Below, in pieces: positions 1-41,247 of a stretch of DNA of 64,000 bases (within the stretch, counting starts at the first letter, position 1; every line of letters starts with the position of its first letter). This DNA is from Atherinomorus stipes (taxonomy: Eukaryota > Chordata > Actinopteri > Atheriniformes > Atherinidae), in assembly GCA_023101725.1 (NCBI GenBank), contig JALJCO010003053.1:1619501-1683500 (forward strand). The letters run 5' to 3'. The notes under the pieces are model-generated. The model made no database searches and was not told where the DNA came from. It was given only the letters and a program-made list of their open reading frames with translations. The position numbers were made by a program, and so were the translations under genes.

Positions 1-286
1 ACTCACCGTGCTCGCTTCGTGTTTAGACGAGCCTTCTTTCAGCTGCTGTGACGGGAAAGAAGCTAGCAGGCGGCTTTCTCTGCAGTCTCTAGGCTACATC
101 ACCCCCCGCTGGTAGGATGTTTTATTACCGCCACATAGTGACATTTATTACATAGCTTCAAGACGTACACTACATGAATGAACTCTGTTTAATAACACCG
201 TCGGATGATCGAAAAAACATTATGTGATCGAAAAAATTCTTAATGATCAATTATCGATCATCAGTTAATTGTGCCCATCCCTAGTT
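1..286. repeat. Possible hAT-type MITE end, cut by window edge
   Basis: ATCGAT-rich sequence ends in GTGCCCATCCCTAG, a terminus style often seen in fish hAT-like non-autonomous elements. The other end is outside the window. It lies in the chd9 intron before exon 801. Confidence 0.35.
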
Positions 287-800
287 AAAAAAAAGATCTC
301 AGGGTTCTTCAGAAAGGTGAGGGTCAGAATAAAACTGGTATCTTTGGGGCAGATTTTATTTTTGCGTTGTAATCTTTTGTATTATAATCAAACTTTATTA
401 CAGAATACTTTTTATTTTTTCAAACTCCAGAAGATTAATAAAAATACTCACTCATTCCCACATCAAGTTATCATTATGAGAGTTTTGGAAACGAGGATTT
501 ATTAGCTGTAGTACCTTCCAGAGAAATAATATCTTTTCACTTGACAGATAATCTTTCATGAGCTCTGATCACATTCATTACTTCTCAGCCAAAAGATGAA
601 AAGGTTGGATATAAATGGAATGGTTGAGATTTTTCTTTTTATAAAAAAAAAAAATTAGACACAACTGAGGAGATCAGCTTAGTTCATCTGTAAATGAGGT
701 TGTAATCACAACTGCTGGCCTCGACAGTTGCCCCAGATGCTTTTATTCATTGTTATTTATGCTTTCTCACTCATGTCGTGTGTTTGTTTGTGTTTGTCAG

Positions 801-29081
<28,281 letters not shown>

Positions 29082-31880
29082 TTCTATGAATATATAATTA
29101 TAAATTTATTTATGTATGGCCTAGAAATGTAAACATATATTCACATATATATGGATTTTCCAGCACTTATGTTGCGATTTCTTTACGTGTAAATACAAGA
29201 ACTAACTACAATGTTGTGTAATAAATGCTACAAAAACAAAACAAAAAAAAAAGCAACAAAAAGAAATAAAATAACAACTGACTTAAAAAGGAACTGAAAT
29301 AAAATGTTCATGTTTGTTCACAAGGTACAGTCTTGTTTTGAGACATTTTGCATGTCAGACTTTAGTAGATTTCTGAACTCTGTGAACTTGTACCACACGA
29401 TTATGTACAATTGCAACGAAAAAGGCATTATTGTAATTATGTCAGGATTAATTTTATTAAAAAAGTGAAACTACATCAACGCGCTCGTTGAGCTGTACTG
29501 TTAATATATTTTGATTGTCGTGGGGTGGGGGGTGACGCTTGACAAACTTTGGTTTCACTTGTAAATAGTCAGTACTTTTGCAGGTTTGTTGACACTTATA
29601 CTTTGCAGATCATACGTTGGATATGTCAGCAATAACCTGGGCAGCTATGAATGTCACTGAAGCTGTAGATTCTCTGTCTGCCATGTTTCCACCCCAGTGC
29701 ACGACTCGCACAGCCTCGAACCTTTCACTGTCATATCACCTTCAGGAGCTCATTCTTCATTCGGATTTTCTTTCCAATTTGGAAACTAGATGACCTGAAG
29801 TTCTTGTAAATTAAGTCGGGGGATCCGTGCAAGTGTTTTTTCCCATTGGAAAATAGCTCAAATTTTCCAATCTGCCGTTATTTATTTTTTTTAAAGCAAT
29901 TTACACAAATCTGATTTTAGAAACTCATTTTCACCATCACCTTACAAACATGCCGCTGCATGTTGGAGGCGCACTTTAGCTGCCCACAGTAGGCATACTT
30001 GTTCACTTGCACATCTGTTGATTCTGAGCTGTGGTGACAGACAACAACCTTCTACTGTGTGCCAAAACAAAAGGAAAGTTCTTTGAGGTCCTAAACGTGT
30101 TGTGTAGACATTATTACAACAACCCTGGCATTTCTGACTGCATCTTTACCTCAACTTTGTCAAATTAATGGCTTCACTGTTCAAATGCAAATGTGCATGG
30201 GTGTATTTTATTGCTGTCCATGTACATAATGCTCTTGTTTCTGCTGGACTGTGTGTGTGTCAGAGGCCTTCTTTCCCCCCTCTCCAATATCTCCTCTCAG
30301 AGCTTCCACCATATTGCGTTTCTTTGGATTGGTATCTACTGCTTCCAGAACTTTCCGGTCTGAATGTTGTGTATTGAAGGGGCCTCTGTGACTTGTATAA
30401 TCCACATTGCAAGTGTTCTTTACATTCAAACATGTCTCATTAGAAATTTGGATGAAACTTCTTGAAATTACACGTTGCATGACAACCTTGTATTCTTCCA
30501 GAATATATGTGCCACAAGCACAAACTCGATCAAATTCTGGCAAAGATTGTAATAACTCTCCTCGTCTCTTTGTATTAAATTTAGTGCCGGTTTGCTTCAG
30601 GAAGGGCTTGATCATTTCAGCTGGTGTAGCTGGGATTTTTGCAGCGTTGTGTCAGATTATTTCACTTCATCTGCGACTGTTCTGCTGACAAACTAGATGT
30701 AGAAGTGCCCTTATTCGTACCTCACCCTCTCATTCAGCCACTCGCATCTCTGCTTGCTGTCCATACGCTGGCGTCCCTGCACATGTCCATTTTTGAGGTG
30801 AAACACACAAACACTGGAGTTCACTCGAGCCTAAGTACCTTTTTGTAATGTTCTCTGACACAACAGTGCACACTCTTGGACTGCTGTTACTCAGTTTGAC
30901 TGTTAGACAAATTATTTCCAAGGTGAGGTTTTTGTTTGGGCCAAGGGTCCGCTAAATAAACTGTTAAGTGTAGCTGTAGCATCTCTATGGTAGGTTTAAC
31001 CATGAGCAATTGTCTGAACACCAACGTGTGTTTTCTAATGTTGCTTTAAAGTGGGGTTTCTTGTATGCCTGTTCTAGACCTAGTCATGGGTTTGCTTGCA
31101 ATGCAATGGCATTTTTTTTTTTATTATTATAATCATTATTACTAACAGTACAGTATTTTTCTATGTCTGAGCAATGAACTTAAACATACCACTGTCATTT
31201 TGTATATCTGCACCTCTGCTCTCTTTTAACTTGTAGTGCCCTTATGCAAACACCCAGCCACTGCTACGTCCGCTGTAGGCCACTGATCCACTGACTTTTG
31301 TGATCGGTCGATGGATTGATGACTGTGCCGAGGCTCTTTAGGACACAAATGGAGAAGAAAAGAGATATAGGATGGGACTTTTTCATTTCTTGTGTTTTTT
31401 TGTTTTTGTTTTTTTTTCTCTCTCTCTCTTTGGTTGTACTGTACAAAAACTCCCAAAGCACTGTTGGCTTTAAAGAAGCAGTGCTGAATCAGAGTTGACA
31501 CAAAATGATCAGAGACCAATATGCAAGGGGAAAGACACAGAACACTACTGCTGTACAGGGAGGTTTTATTTCATTGTTCACACATGTAATCACTGAGACA
31601 AAACTAGCACCATGGGTTTTGTGTTCTTTCGTTAAAGCTTGATGGTATCCTAAATGTCACCTTGGTCCGATTGTGTGGGGTTTTTTCTCTCTCCCCCACT
31701 GGACAGTTGTTGTACTTGCAAGTTGTGGTCTGTATAGTCAAAAAATAATTCATCTAGTGCAGGAAAATGCGTCTTAAAGTCATTTGTAATTTATTGGATT
31801 ACTTTCTATGAAGTTCTATAGAGGAAATTGAGGTTTAATTATTTTTATTAAACATATTCTTCTGACTATTAATTACATGT
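29082..31880 (+). other. chd9: probable chd9 3' UTR
   Basis: No coding exon is recognisable after the TGA at 29079-29081. The sequence is unique-looking and AT-rich. AATAAA-type signals occur near 29220, 29263, 29298 and 30955, so short and long 3' UTR forms are possible. The end point is a guess; transcript data would fix it. Small ORFs in this stretch show no family resemblance. Confidence 0.4.
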
Positions 31881-32960
31881 GCCTTTGCATTTTGCTTTGT
31901 CTGAGTTTTTTTCTTTTTCTTTTTTGCTAGATATCAGTGACAAAAAAGGGAATGAGTCTGAATCTGTCAGAAGCAGTGAATGGTCTGCACCTCTTTGAAC
32001 TGAAATTACAGAAACCTCATAGACCTTTAACTGCACATAGTTGAACTGATCTTAGATGTGTTTTAGTTTTAGTTTCTCTTGACCTTATTTTCAATAACAA
32101 TAAGAAAAAAAATATATTTACAAGTTCAGTTAATGTCAATAATGAAGTGGAGTCTATTATGTTTAATCATAGCTTCCATAATACTGCATGTCATACACAA
32201 ACAATAATGGTTAATAATTCTTTTAGTGTTCATAAGAGCAATTCAATAATGTCCGTCTGACAGTGGCCCTTTAAAGGAGCTGTACCTGATTTCATTTCAG
32301 TCATAAGTAAAATGCTTTTCACACCATATATTGTGGTAAAAGAGATCATGTGATTTTAAAAAAGAAGAAAAGGAAAAACTCACTGATTGCGCTACTAGTG
32401 GCCCTTTCAGTTGCAGAGTTCTAGCACGTGCACGGGATCACCGAAGGGAAAGTTGAGAAACCTCCACTGTCTGTAAACACAAACACAGAAAAACAGCCTG
32501 AAAGGATAAAAACTGAGGACGAGAGACTTGAAGCTGTATACTGAACTTGAATCTCGGTACATCGCAGTTAAGGTGGAGCTTTGCGGACCGCCCTGGAGAC
32601 TCAAAACTGTAGTCCTGTTGGACAGGTAGCCTATCTTTTCAATTACTTTCTTCTTCAGGAACATTTTATATGACAGTCCTCGGCTATTAGCTCTACTTCT
32701 GGCAAAGTTGTATCTGAAGATCTATCGGAGTGGTAAAATTTGGTGTTCACAAATGAGAATTAATGGCTGAACAAGTACACACACACACACATTTGTGCTA
32801 CACACACAGGGCTCGTAGGTATGACGTAGCGGAGTGGAAAGCCACAATGCATTGTGGGCTTTATGGTCATTTGATGGCTTTACTGAGAAACCATCAAATT
32901 TGAGAGCACAAGCATCGATCTACTCCCACTCCAAGCACACACTGTAAGTACCTAATAGGC
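31881..32960. other. Intergenic sequence, nothing recognised
   Basis: AT-rich, with a short (AC)n run near 32777. No gene or transposon terminus was identified. Confidence 0.5.
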
Positions 32961-32977
32961 ATCATCACCCCACAGGG

Positions 32978-33420
32978 GTTGATGTCTTTCATTCCAAAAG
33001 GGTGGGGAGGGCATGGAAGCAACAAGTACCTGACCGAGCAGTGTGGCATCCTCAATAAACTGTTACATGGAGATTTGGTTTTGGCCTACCATGGGTTTAA
33101 CATCGGGAATGAAGTTGGACTGATGTGTGCAGAAGTGAAACCCCAGGCTTCACAAGACGGCATGCTCAAATGGACCCGAAATCTGTGGAGGACGACGCGG
33201 CACCTAAGGGTCCATGTGGAAAGAGTTGTTGGTTTGGTGCGCACCAACTATAACATGCTTCAGCGCACCATACCAGTGAGCCTACTGGTTCCATTGAGGG
33301 GGAGGAATGTTCCTTCACAGACAAGATCGTGACTGTGTGCTGTCCTTTAATATGTCTCACAGTACTGTCATGAAACAAGTCCCTGTGATACCAGACAGTG
33401 ATGGACAAAGTGAGTAAATT
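32978..33420 (+). pseudogene. Harbinger/ISL2EU-type DDE transposase remnant
   Basis: Translation from 32979 gives FIPKGWGGHGSNKYLTEQCG, LHGDLVLAYHGFNIG, CAEVKPQA, RVHVERVVGLVRTNYNMLQ, then in another frame TDKIVTVCCPL. This follows the order of the C-terminal half of DDE_Tnp_4 transposases (usual form FxSxGxGGRxSDKxIT, GDxVLADRGF, RIHVERxIG). The catalytic Asp context ADRGF has become AYHGF, and a frame change is needed near the end. Inactive fragment. Confidence 0.65.
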
Positions 33421-33799
33421 GATGATAAAAAAAAAAAAAAATACACATAGCCTACACCTCTTTGTGGTGTGTTCATATTACAGCTGCTTGCTCTTTATCT
33501 TGATCATGTGATCAATTTCTGTTTTTTCTTTAGATATAACTGATGGCTAACAATCTTTTTCTGCTTATTTCTATTATCTAATCTTAATGTGTCAGGACAG
33601 GAAAATCTCCTGAACTGTTACTTGCTCATGTGGCAACAAACACCAGACTCCACTTTAACAAGTTGATAAGACTATACCTGATGGTGATAATAAAATATTA
33701 TAGATCAGTAGCTATACATGAAATTATATTCCAATTAAGCAATAAGAAGTCCTCTGTGAGATTTTCTGCACTGAAAGGGTCATTGTGGAAAAAATGCTG

Positions 33800-35330
33800 C
33801 ACCAAAAACCCTGGATGACGAATGAAATGCGGCTCCTCATCAGAGCCCGGGATAGAGCTTTCAGATCAGGGGACACGAGCTGTATTTCAGGGCCAAAGCA
33901 GATCTAAAGAGGGGCATTAGGGCTATGGATGCACACAAAAGGAAACTAGAGGAACACCTCACAGACAATAATCCACAGTGGGTGTGGCAGGGCATCCAGA
34001 TGTGGGCCACCAACAATAAGGGCACCAGCATCCCCACCACCTGTGCTGATGTCTGTCTGTCTGAGGAACTAAATGGTGACTGGCCACAGACCACCAGTGC
34101 CCCCACCTTACAGTAGCACCTCACTGACTATCCAGCAACATGATGTGAGGAGAGTATTACGCCAGGCGAACCAGAGGAAAACCACTGGACCTGACTTGTG
34201 CCTGCTGCCTGGGACGGCATTCGCTGTTTGTGCTGATCAGCTGTCAGGGATTCTCACCACAGTCTTCAACCTCTCCCCGAATCTATCCACAGTCCCAACC
34301 TGCATGACAACAGCCACCATCATCTGGCCCCCAAAACACCAGGAAACAACAACCCCAACAACTAGAGGCCCATCGTCTTAACATCATGAGACACTTCGAG
34401 ACAGTCCTGCAGCACACTCCACCATTGCCATCACCCTCCACACTACGCTGAGCCACCTGGAACATCCTGGAAAGTTAGATTAAGACTATAGCTCAGTGTT
34501 CAGTACCATCACACCAGACATTCTGATAACAAACCTGCCCACACCTTCCACCTGTGCCTGGATTAATGACTTCCTCACAAACAGACCACATTGTGGGAAG
34601 CTCGGCTCTCACCTCTCCTCCCCACTCACACTCAGCACAGGTTGCCCACAGGGCTGTACACAGACAGGGCTAACGAAACTGCCGACAGGGAGGAGGTCCA
34701 GTAGTCCTTGTACAGTAGTAGTAGTAGTAGACCCTACTTGTCAGTGATGTCAGGCCAACCACCTGCAACAGAACACCACTGAAACAAAAGAGGCCATTAT
34801 AGACTTCAGGAGGAAGCAGGAGAACCATGCTCCTCTAAATAAATAGAGATCCAGTAAGGAGGGTGCTGTCCTACAGGTTTCTGGGAGTCTGAAGGCCCAG
34901 CAGCGACTGCACTTCCTAAAAATCCCGAGAAAGATCAGACTGGAGCAGAAGCTGCTGGTGTGCTTCCACCATCGAGAGCGTCATGTCATGTAACACTGGT
35001 GTGGTTTGCTGGGAGCACGGTTGTGGACAGGAAGGCTTTGCAGTAGGTGATTTACACCACCCAAAAAAAAATTCATCAGTTGCCCATTACCCACTGCCTC
35101 AGTTGATCCAGAGCCATCCTGTCTGACTCCAACCCAGCACATCACCTGTTCCACCTGCTCCTTTTACGCAGGAGATGCAGGTCGATCAGAGCGTGAACTT
35201 TAAGCATGACAGTTATTTCTCCTGGGCCGTGAAAACATTAAACACCTGTATGCAATATCTCAACCCTCACGTTCTTAACAGAACTCTGACACAACGTGCA
35301 GTAGGTATCTGACTCTGTCAACAAGTGTTA
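33800..35330 (+). pseudogene. L2/Rex1-type LINE reverse transcriptase pseudogene
   Basis: Broken reading frames show the order of a CR1/L2-clade ORF2: LEEHLTDNNPQWVWQGIQ, then VRRVLRQANQRKTTGPD, CADQLSGILTTVFNLSPN and VPTCMTTATIIWPPK, then STITPDIL, WINDFLTNR and LSTGCPQGC (RT palm region), then QQRLHFLKIPRKIRLEQKL-like sequence. Several frameshifts, stops and deletions; the YxDD box is not found. The 3' side runs into the (TCTA)n array, consistent with LINE tails that end in microsatellites. Confidence 0.75.
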
Positions 35331-35431
35331 CTCATTTTCTGTCTCATCGCTTATGTATTTGTATATATTATCTCATTTTATTAATCCATTTCATATATCG
35401 TTTTACTTTTATGTTTGCACAGTCACACGAT

Positions 35432-35607
<176 letters not shown>

Positions 35608-35664
35608 CATTTGATCTTTTTTAGGCCTAATTAAGTTTCTTCTTTATTTTAATGCACGTATTTA

Positions 35665-35746
35665 CCCCCCCCCCCCCCCCCCCAAAAAAATATAAAATAA
35701 ATAAAATAAAATAAAAATAAAATATCAATAAATAAATCTGTATAAA

Positions 35747-35783
<37 letters not shown>

Positions 35784-35830
35784 TAAATATAAATAAAAAT
35801 AAAAATAAAATCAATCAATATAATACTGAT
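35665..35830. repeat. Poly-C run followed by A/T low-complexity and (TA)n
   Basis: Nineteen C in a row, then A runs, AAATA repeats and a (TA)n of about 15 units. Such junctions are often assembly-error prone. Confidence 0.85.
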
Positions 35831-36285
35831 ATATTTATTTTCATATATTTCATTTATATATGCACTTATTGAAACTTTTTTAAACGTTCACAGAGTCGTC
35901 TGTTTATGTCTTCAAGCATTTATTTCAAGTTCTCATTCTCACATTTCTCTGTACTTTTTTCTGTGTGCGTCTCCTCATCACTCGAGGTTTAAAACCCCTT
36001 TAAAGCATTCGTGATGACTCCTCCCTCGTGCTCGGCCAGTTCATTTGCTGCGTTCTCTGTTCCTTGGAAAAAGGAGAGAGCAATGTTTATTCACATGCAT
36101 TTGACGCGCACTCGAATAATAATTTTAAAAAATCTAGTTGAATTGTGTTGCTTTTTTGCAGCAAACACAAGTCAATCGTTCTGTAGTGTGGGTTTTGTCA
36201 CAGTGGAAACAGGCTACTTAATAAATGCCTTAAAATACACATTTCCTCATTGCTTATGAACGCAGCCGTGTAGACATTGACCGCA

Positions 36286-36361
36286 CCCGGAAGGTTTCGC
36301 GGGAGCTCTGGTTTTCCTCCACACTAAAAAGTGCTTTGTCTTGGCAGCGCACCAAGGGGGG
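36286..36361 (+). promoter_or_regulatory. rbl2: Probable rbl2 promoter and first non-coding exon with ETS/E2F-like sites
   Basis: A GC-richer island sits in AT-rich DNA. CCCGGAAG (ETS-like core) at about 36286-36293 is followed directly by TTTCGCGGGA at 36295-36304, which fits the E2F pattern TTTSSCGS. The next 60 bases end at a strong donor (GG|GTAAGTG, intron from 36362) and contain no ATG. E2F control of RB-family genes is established knowledge (p107 and RB1 promoters). That this exon belongs to the pocket-protein gene is inferred from strand, distance and lack of another gene. Confidence 0.5.
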
Positions 36362-37852
36362 GTAAGTGTTTTCTTATATTTCCTTATTTGTCAGCTTCTT
36401 GCATGTACACTATAGTCAAACAACTGTTTCGGTCTTCTGGTTTAAAATGTGAGGCCAGTTCAGTTTCAGCTTTCCAAATCATTCTTTAAAACTTCATTCT
36501 ATCCCATTGGTGTAACTTTATTTGATTTCAAGTCAGAAATAGCATTTAGCTTAGGTTTTGGTCACACTGACCACAACTCCAGGAAAAGCTGAAAAGAGCT
36601 CCTTCGTAAAACGGCGACATTCACCCATTCAGACACTAAAGTTTAGAACAGTACTGTTATTAATGATGTCATCAGGTTCCTCTGAACAGCTATTACGTTA
36701 CGTTAAGAGTTATTGACATTAGCCGTTAAGATGCATTTCAAGATCTAGCAAATTGAATCCAGTAATTTCCATATGGGAACCAGATAACGAGCCAAGTATG
36801 AAAAAGCATCTGTCAGAACACGGTAAGATTATGTCATGCCACATTTTCTTCCCTTGTTAAGTCCAGAGATTTCTGTCCCCTTCCACCATCTCATTCTGTC
36901 CTGTTTCTCTCTGTCTGACCTTTCAGTTGAATGGAGAGAGCATCCACTAACGCTGTTCATGTGTAGTAGATAATTTGTGTAAACCATTTTGTGCTTAACT
37001 TTTGCTACTTACAAATGTGTGTTCAATTTCACACACAAATGTCAAGAGATTATGAACACAAAATGAATTTACACATGCACATGTTCAAATGTGCTTTACA
37101 AATGTGTTTGATCAGAATGCTCCTTTTGGTTCCTGTTTTTTGTTGACATGGACAGTAAAACATGTGGTGGCAGCTACTTCCTGCCATCTTGCTCTCTGTG
37201 AATTTCCTGATTTCTCTCAGTGGTTCGAGGGTCATTTCCATCAAGAGCCATCAAACTCCGGAACAAGAGCCTGAACAAATCCTATTTGACTGAGAAATAA
37301 AATTAGAAATAAAAAGTGAGTAAATTAATAAGAAGTAAAGGAAGAACCAGATTTTCAGAGTCCTTATACTACTAAATGCTGTCGGCCACATGTGTCTGTC
37401 AAAGAAAATAAGGGATGCTACACCAGCAACCCACGACTGCTGGAACTGGTTTTAAATTGATGTGCTTATATCTGGAATATGTTAAACCCCCTTAAAGTCT
37501 GATTGCCCTTTAAAGTCACCTGGAAAGGCCTCCCTAATGGTTCCTATTCCTATAACTTGACTGGGCCTTGCTGTCCAGGCCCGTCCCTGCCTTGAGATTC
37601 AAGGCCAACCAGCTCAGTTTTGTCTTTTTCATATATTTTCTTAAAATTCCTCTTCATCCTGTGGGTTTAAATATCAGTATGATTTATAAATGAATTCAGA
37701 TATAAAATGATCCTGGTATTATAGGCTTTACGGTAAATCTCATGTATTTTTCTACATGTAACTGGTCTTATGTTCATATGTTTTAATTGATCAGAAGTTT
37801 GTCATATTTTTCAAATGGTGTCATTGTAAATATGTTATTCATTTATTCTTAG

Positions 37853-37917
37853 GATCAGAAGACCCTGGGCCTGACTATTAAACTTCCCAACCCCACAGCA
37901 GACACAAGTACTGTAAG
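37853..37917 (+). other. rbl2: Putative 5' UTR exon 2 of the pocket-protein gene
   Basis: A 65-base segment lies between a good acceptor (ATTTATTCTTAG) and a plausible donor (AAG|GTATTC). One frame is open but resembles no pocket-protein N-terminus. The next exon starts after TTTTCTCTTAG at 48054 and contains the ATG at 48101, with an in-frame TGA at 48086-48088. This segment is therefore untranslated in the predicted transcript. Support is splice-site appearance only. Confidence 0.35.
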
Positions 37918-39360
37918 GTATTCTGGCTTTCTTTGCTTGTACCGAGTCACAACAATCATTTTCATGTTTAATTAAGGGACAAACTGTTCAGTTATCAATC
38001 ACCTACAGCACATGTGTGTTTCTAAATGTTGACAAAGGAGAGACTAGACTTCTGTAATTGATTTTTAAATATGTTAAAAGCTCTAAAACTGCAAGGCCTT
38101 TCTACACTGATGGAAATATTAGGTTGTTAATTAAATAAAGTACTTACCAGCTCACCTAACTCATTTTTATTGTTGTTTCTGGAGATTTAAAAAAATAAAA
38201 AAGTCGTAATTACTGGTTTACAGTCCACTATGCCCTAATAACTCAAATCCCCCAGTCCTGCCCATATCTACACTGTCCAAATAAGAAAATGAAGTGTTAA
38301 TGTTGGGATGATTATAACGAATAAAGAGGTTTTATGATCCTGATACTTGCATAAATAGCTGAGACAAAGATGTGTTGGGATCAATGTCAAGAAGTTTGTT
38401 AATTAAAGATGCAGGAAGTCAGTTTGGAGAGGAAGGGATTCTTTTTCTCAGTTAAATTCGTAAATGATTGGGAAGTGTCTCCTGGGCAAGTTAAACTGTT
38501 GCTTAGGTTGGTTTAGAAAAAAAAGGAAGAAAAGCACCACCTAGGAAACTTTGTCATCTAAATCTTCCATGCATCCTTTTATATTCTTTTCCCACCACTG
38601 AAATTCCTCCTCCATGTGGAGGGGGATGAGCGTGGCTTGTTAAATAGCATTTAAATGCGTAGCACATGTTAGGGAGTGAAGATAAGGCCTGTTTTGATGG
38701 GAGTTGTAACAGTGGAGGAAAGTGAATGAGGCAATGGGTGGGAGCCAGACACAAAAATAAACTCAGTCTTCTTAATCAGCAGTGATTCATCAAAACAAGC
38801 AGCTACCAACTCTTCCAAGTTCTGTTTGTCTCTCTGAACTGTAGGAGTTGAAAGTGAGACAAACCGAGACAGCTTTGTTTAAATCCCACAGTCACAGATG
38901 TGATGTAAGTTTTTGGAGTCAGTTGCAGCGAGTATGCAGCCTCATGTCTTCTGGTTATTTAACTTGCAGTTTAAAAAAGCCCTGGCACTCCTTATTTCTT
39001 ATACAGAGCCCTCTGTAAAAGCTTCATTTCACATATATTTCTCCACAAAGGAGGCCAAAGTTGAGCAACTGTCTTAAATTGAGAATTTAAAACAAAACAG
39101 AAAAACAATCCCTCATCATGTGTGCAGTTAGAGAAAAACATTGTGGGCTAACGATCCCAAGATTAGGAAGTATTTGCACAGTAAACGTTGTTGAGTATGT
39201 TTGTTTAGAGCATACAACACCTGGAATCATAAGAGTAAATGTCCAGAGAAACAAATGACAACCAGTTTAACTTAAACTTTGATGAAAACTTTGTAGGAAT
39301 AACCAGTTAATATCCTTGCTGAGCTTTACATGTATTTTAAATTAAATGTGCAACAGATTA
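37918..39360 (+). other. rbl2 intron, left part, nothing recognised
   Basis: No exon-like or transposon-like sequence was identified between the putative second exon and the TA-repeat array. Confidence 0.45.
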
Positions 39361-39361
39361 G

Positions 39362-39365
<4 letters not shown>

Positions 39366-39449
<84 letters not shown>

Positions 39450-39471
39450 CACACACACACACACACACACA
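39366..39471. repeat. (TA)n then (CA)n microsatellite
   Basis: About 80 bases of TA followed by about 22 bases of CA, abutting the left end of the element at 39472. Confidence 0.95.
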
Positions 39472-39978
39472 GAGTCATCCTTCAAATTATTCATATCCTC
39501 CAATTACAGAAAAGGCTAAATTTACAATATTAATTCAACAAAAAACTATTGATAACTAAAAATTTACAAAATTATAATTTAGTGAAATAAAACATTGCTT
39601 TTGAACTGTAGTTGAAAATAATCATTAAATAAACAAACAAACAAAATAATCCCAGACACATTAGAGCACCTTTCCAATGAACAGTGGACCAACACAGCTG
39701 TCAACAGGTGCAGAAGTCCTTTTGAACATCAGAGAAACACCTGATTGCAGTGATTGTCTCAAAGTGTTGCTCAATAAAATTTTAGCTTTGAAGCTCCATC
39801 ATGCTTGTTTACTTGTTTTCATTTTGTGTTTTTGTTTTTAATATTTCTGTTGAACCATGATTCAAAATCAATCTCATGATTTTCATAGAATTTTTATTTA
39901 TTACTTTTGTCAATTTCATCTTATTTCACTTACTAATTTTTTCCTACTTTCATTGGAGGGTATGAAAAATTTTGAGGA
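39472..39978. repeat. Non-autonomous element with AGTCATCCTTCAAATTATTC ends
   Basis: The left end AGTCATCCTTCAAATTATTC and right end GGAGGGTATGAAAAATTTTGAGGAC are inverse complements with few mismatches. The interior contains the segment shared in inverse with 20856-21187 (CAGTGATTGTCTCAAAGTG and flanks). No intact ORF. Confidence 0.75.
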
Positions 39979-41044
39979 CGTGTTATGTTGTCTACATAAG
40001 ACAATATTTTGGTGTTTTGGGAGACCAAAGATCACACAAAGTTTAGGGCCAAGTGAAAAATTATTGTCTTTCTGCAGGTGTTTTTCTCTTCAGAATGTAA
40101 TAATGTAATAAACAGAAACATCAGACATAAAGGAAAAAAGAAGTCTGTTTATGCAGAACTGATGAGAACTTCCAGCTCCTGCTTTCCATCATGCACTGAG
40201 CTTCTCATGCCTCACCACCAAGATGAAAATGAGATTTTTTATTTTAATTTACATTTATGTTTTTGCATTTTCTTCTTCCCCAAACCATCAAAGTATCAGT
40301 CAGAACATGAATCTCGACTTCACCTCATCTGACGGTGTTTTTTCTAAACACTGGAGAAAGTGATGGAGATGTGATCTCTCCAGGAAAGTCTGAATAGCTT
40401 CGCATCTTTCATGAAAAAACCTTCCAATTCGAGAGTTTGGTGCAAACTGTATTTTGCACGAACACGGTTATAGTGTGTTCTTGTTGTCCCATGCAGCCGC
40501 TAACAAGTGACATGATCACCAGGTAAACTGGCTTCTCTGCGCTGCAGCTCCTTCCCAGATCATCTCGAAAAACATGGCGCATTTTCTATCTTTCAAAGGG
40601 ATGACATGTCCGGGTAAAAGAGGACGTTTCGTCACCTTATAATACGAAGCATGCATAAATATAAGAGGCACGGGTCAAGAGCCCCACGATACCACTGGTT
40701 TCAAAGCAGATGAATGGATTGATAGTTTACTCTGCGACAGAGCAGCGGAGTTTGAAAGTGAAACTAGTGAGTTGGAGATAATTTCACCACAGATGCTCAT
40801 CAGCATTCTGGTGGAGAAAAGAATGGTGTTACAGCGGGACTCACCGAAGGAACTATAAGGGAGACTACGGTGGGGAAGCCTGACTGTGGAAGCTGTATTT
40901 TGGCTGCATGCGCCACAGAGCACGTAAAAGTCACGCGCCATTGCGCAGGATCCTGACCAGTAGCTGGCTGGACTTAGTCGGCTATATAGCCGGCAGCCAG
41001 CGCTTGTGGAAACTGGAACATCTTTATTTTAAGTACATATGTAT
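39979..41044. other. rbl2 intron, unassigned repeat-like DNA
   Basis: 40330-41000 is GC-richer than its surroundings and reads like an old repeat, but no domain or terminal repeat could be assigned. The 88-codon minus-strand ORF at 40675-40941 has no recognised family. Confidence 0.35.
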
Positions 41045-41247
41045 TACAGTGGGGGATAAAAGTATAATTTTTTCCCTGAAAATATTTCTAGTAGAGCTAT
41101 TGACATGAAATTTTCACCAGATGTTGGCAACAACCCATGTAATGCACACATGCACAGAAATACTAACATTTATGTCCATAAATGAAGTTATCTGTAATAT
41201 AGTGAAATGACACGGAATAAGTATTTAACACGCTTACATAACTTTAT

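Noticed and set aside
39366..39471. CRISPR-like or satellite array
   Set aside because: Simple TA/CA dinucleotide repeat; no spacer-repeat structure, and the genome is vertebrate.
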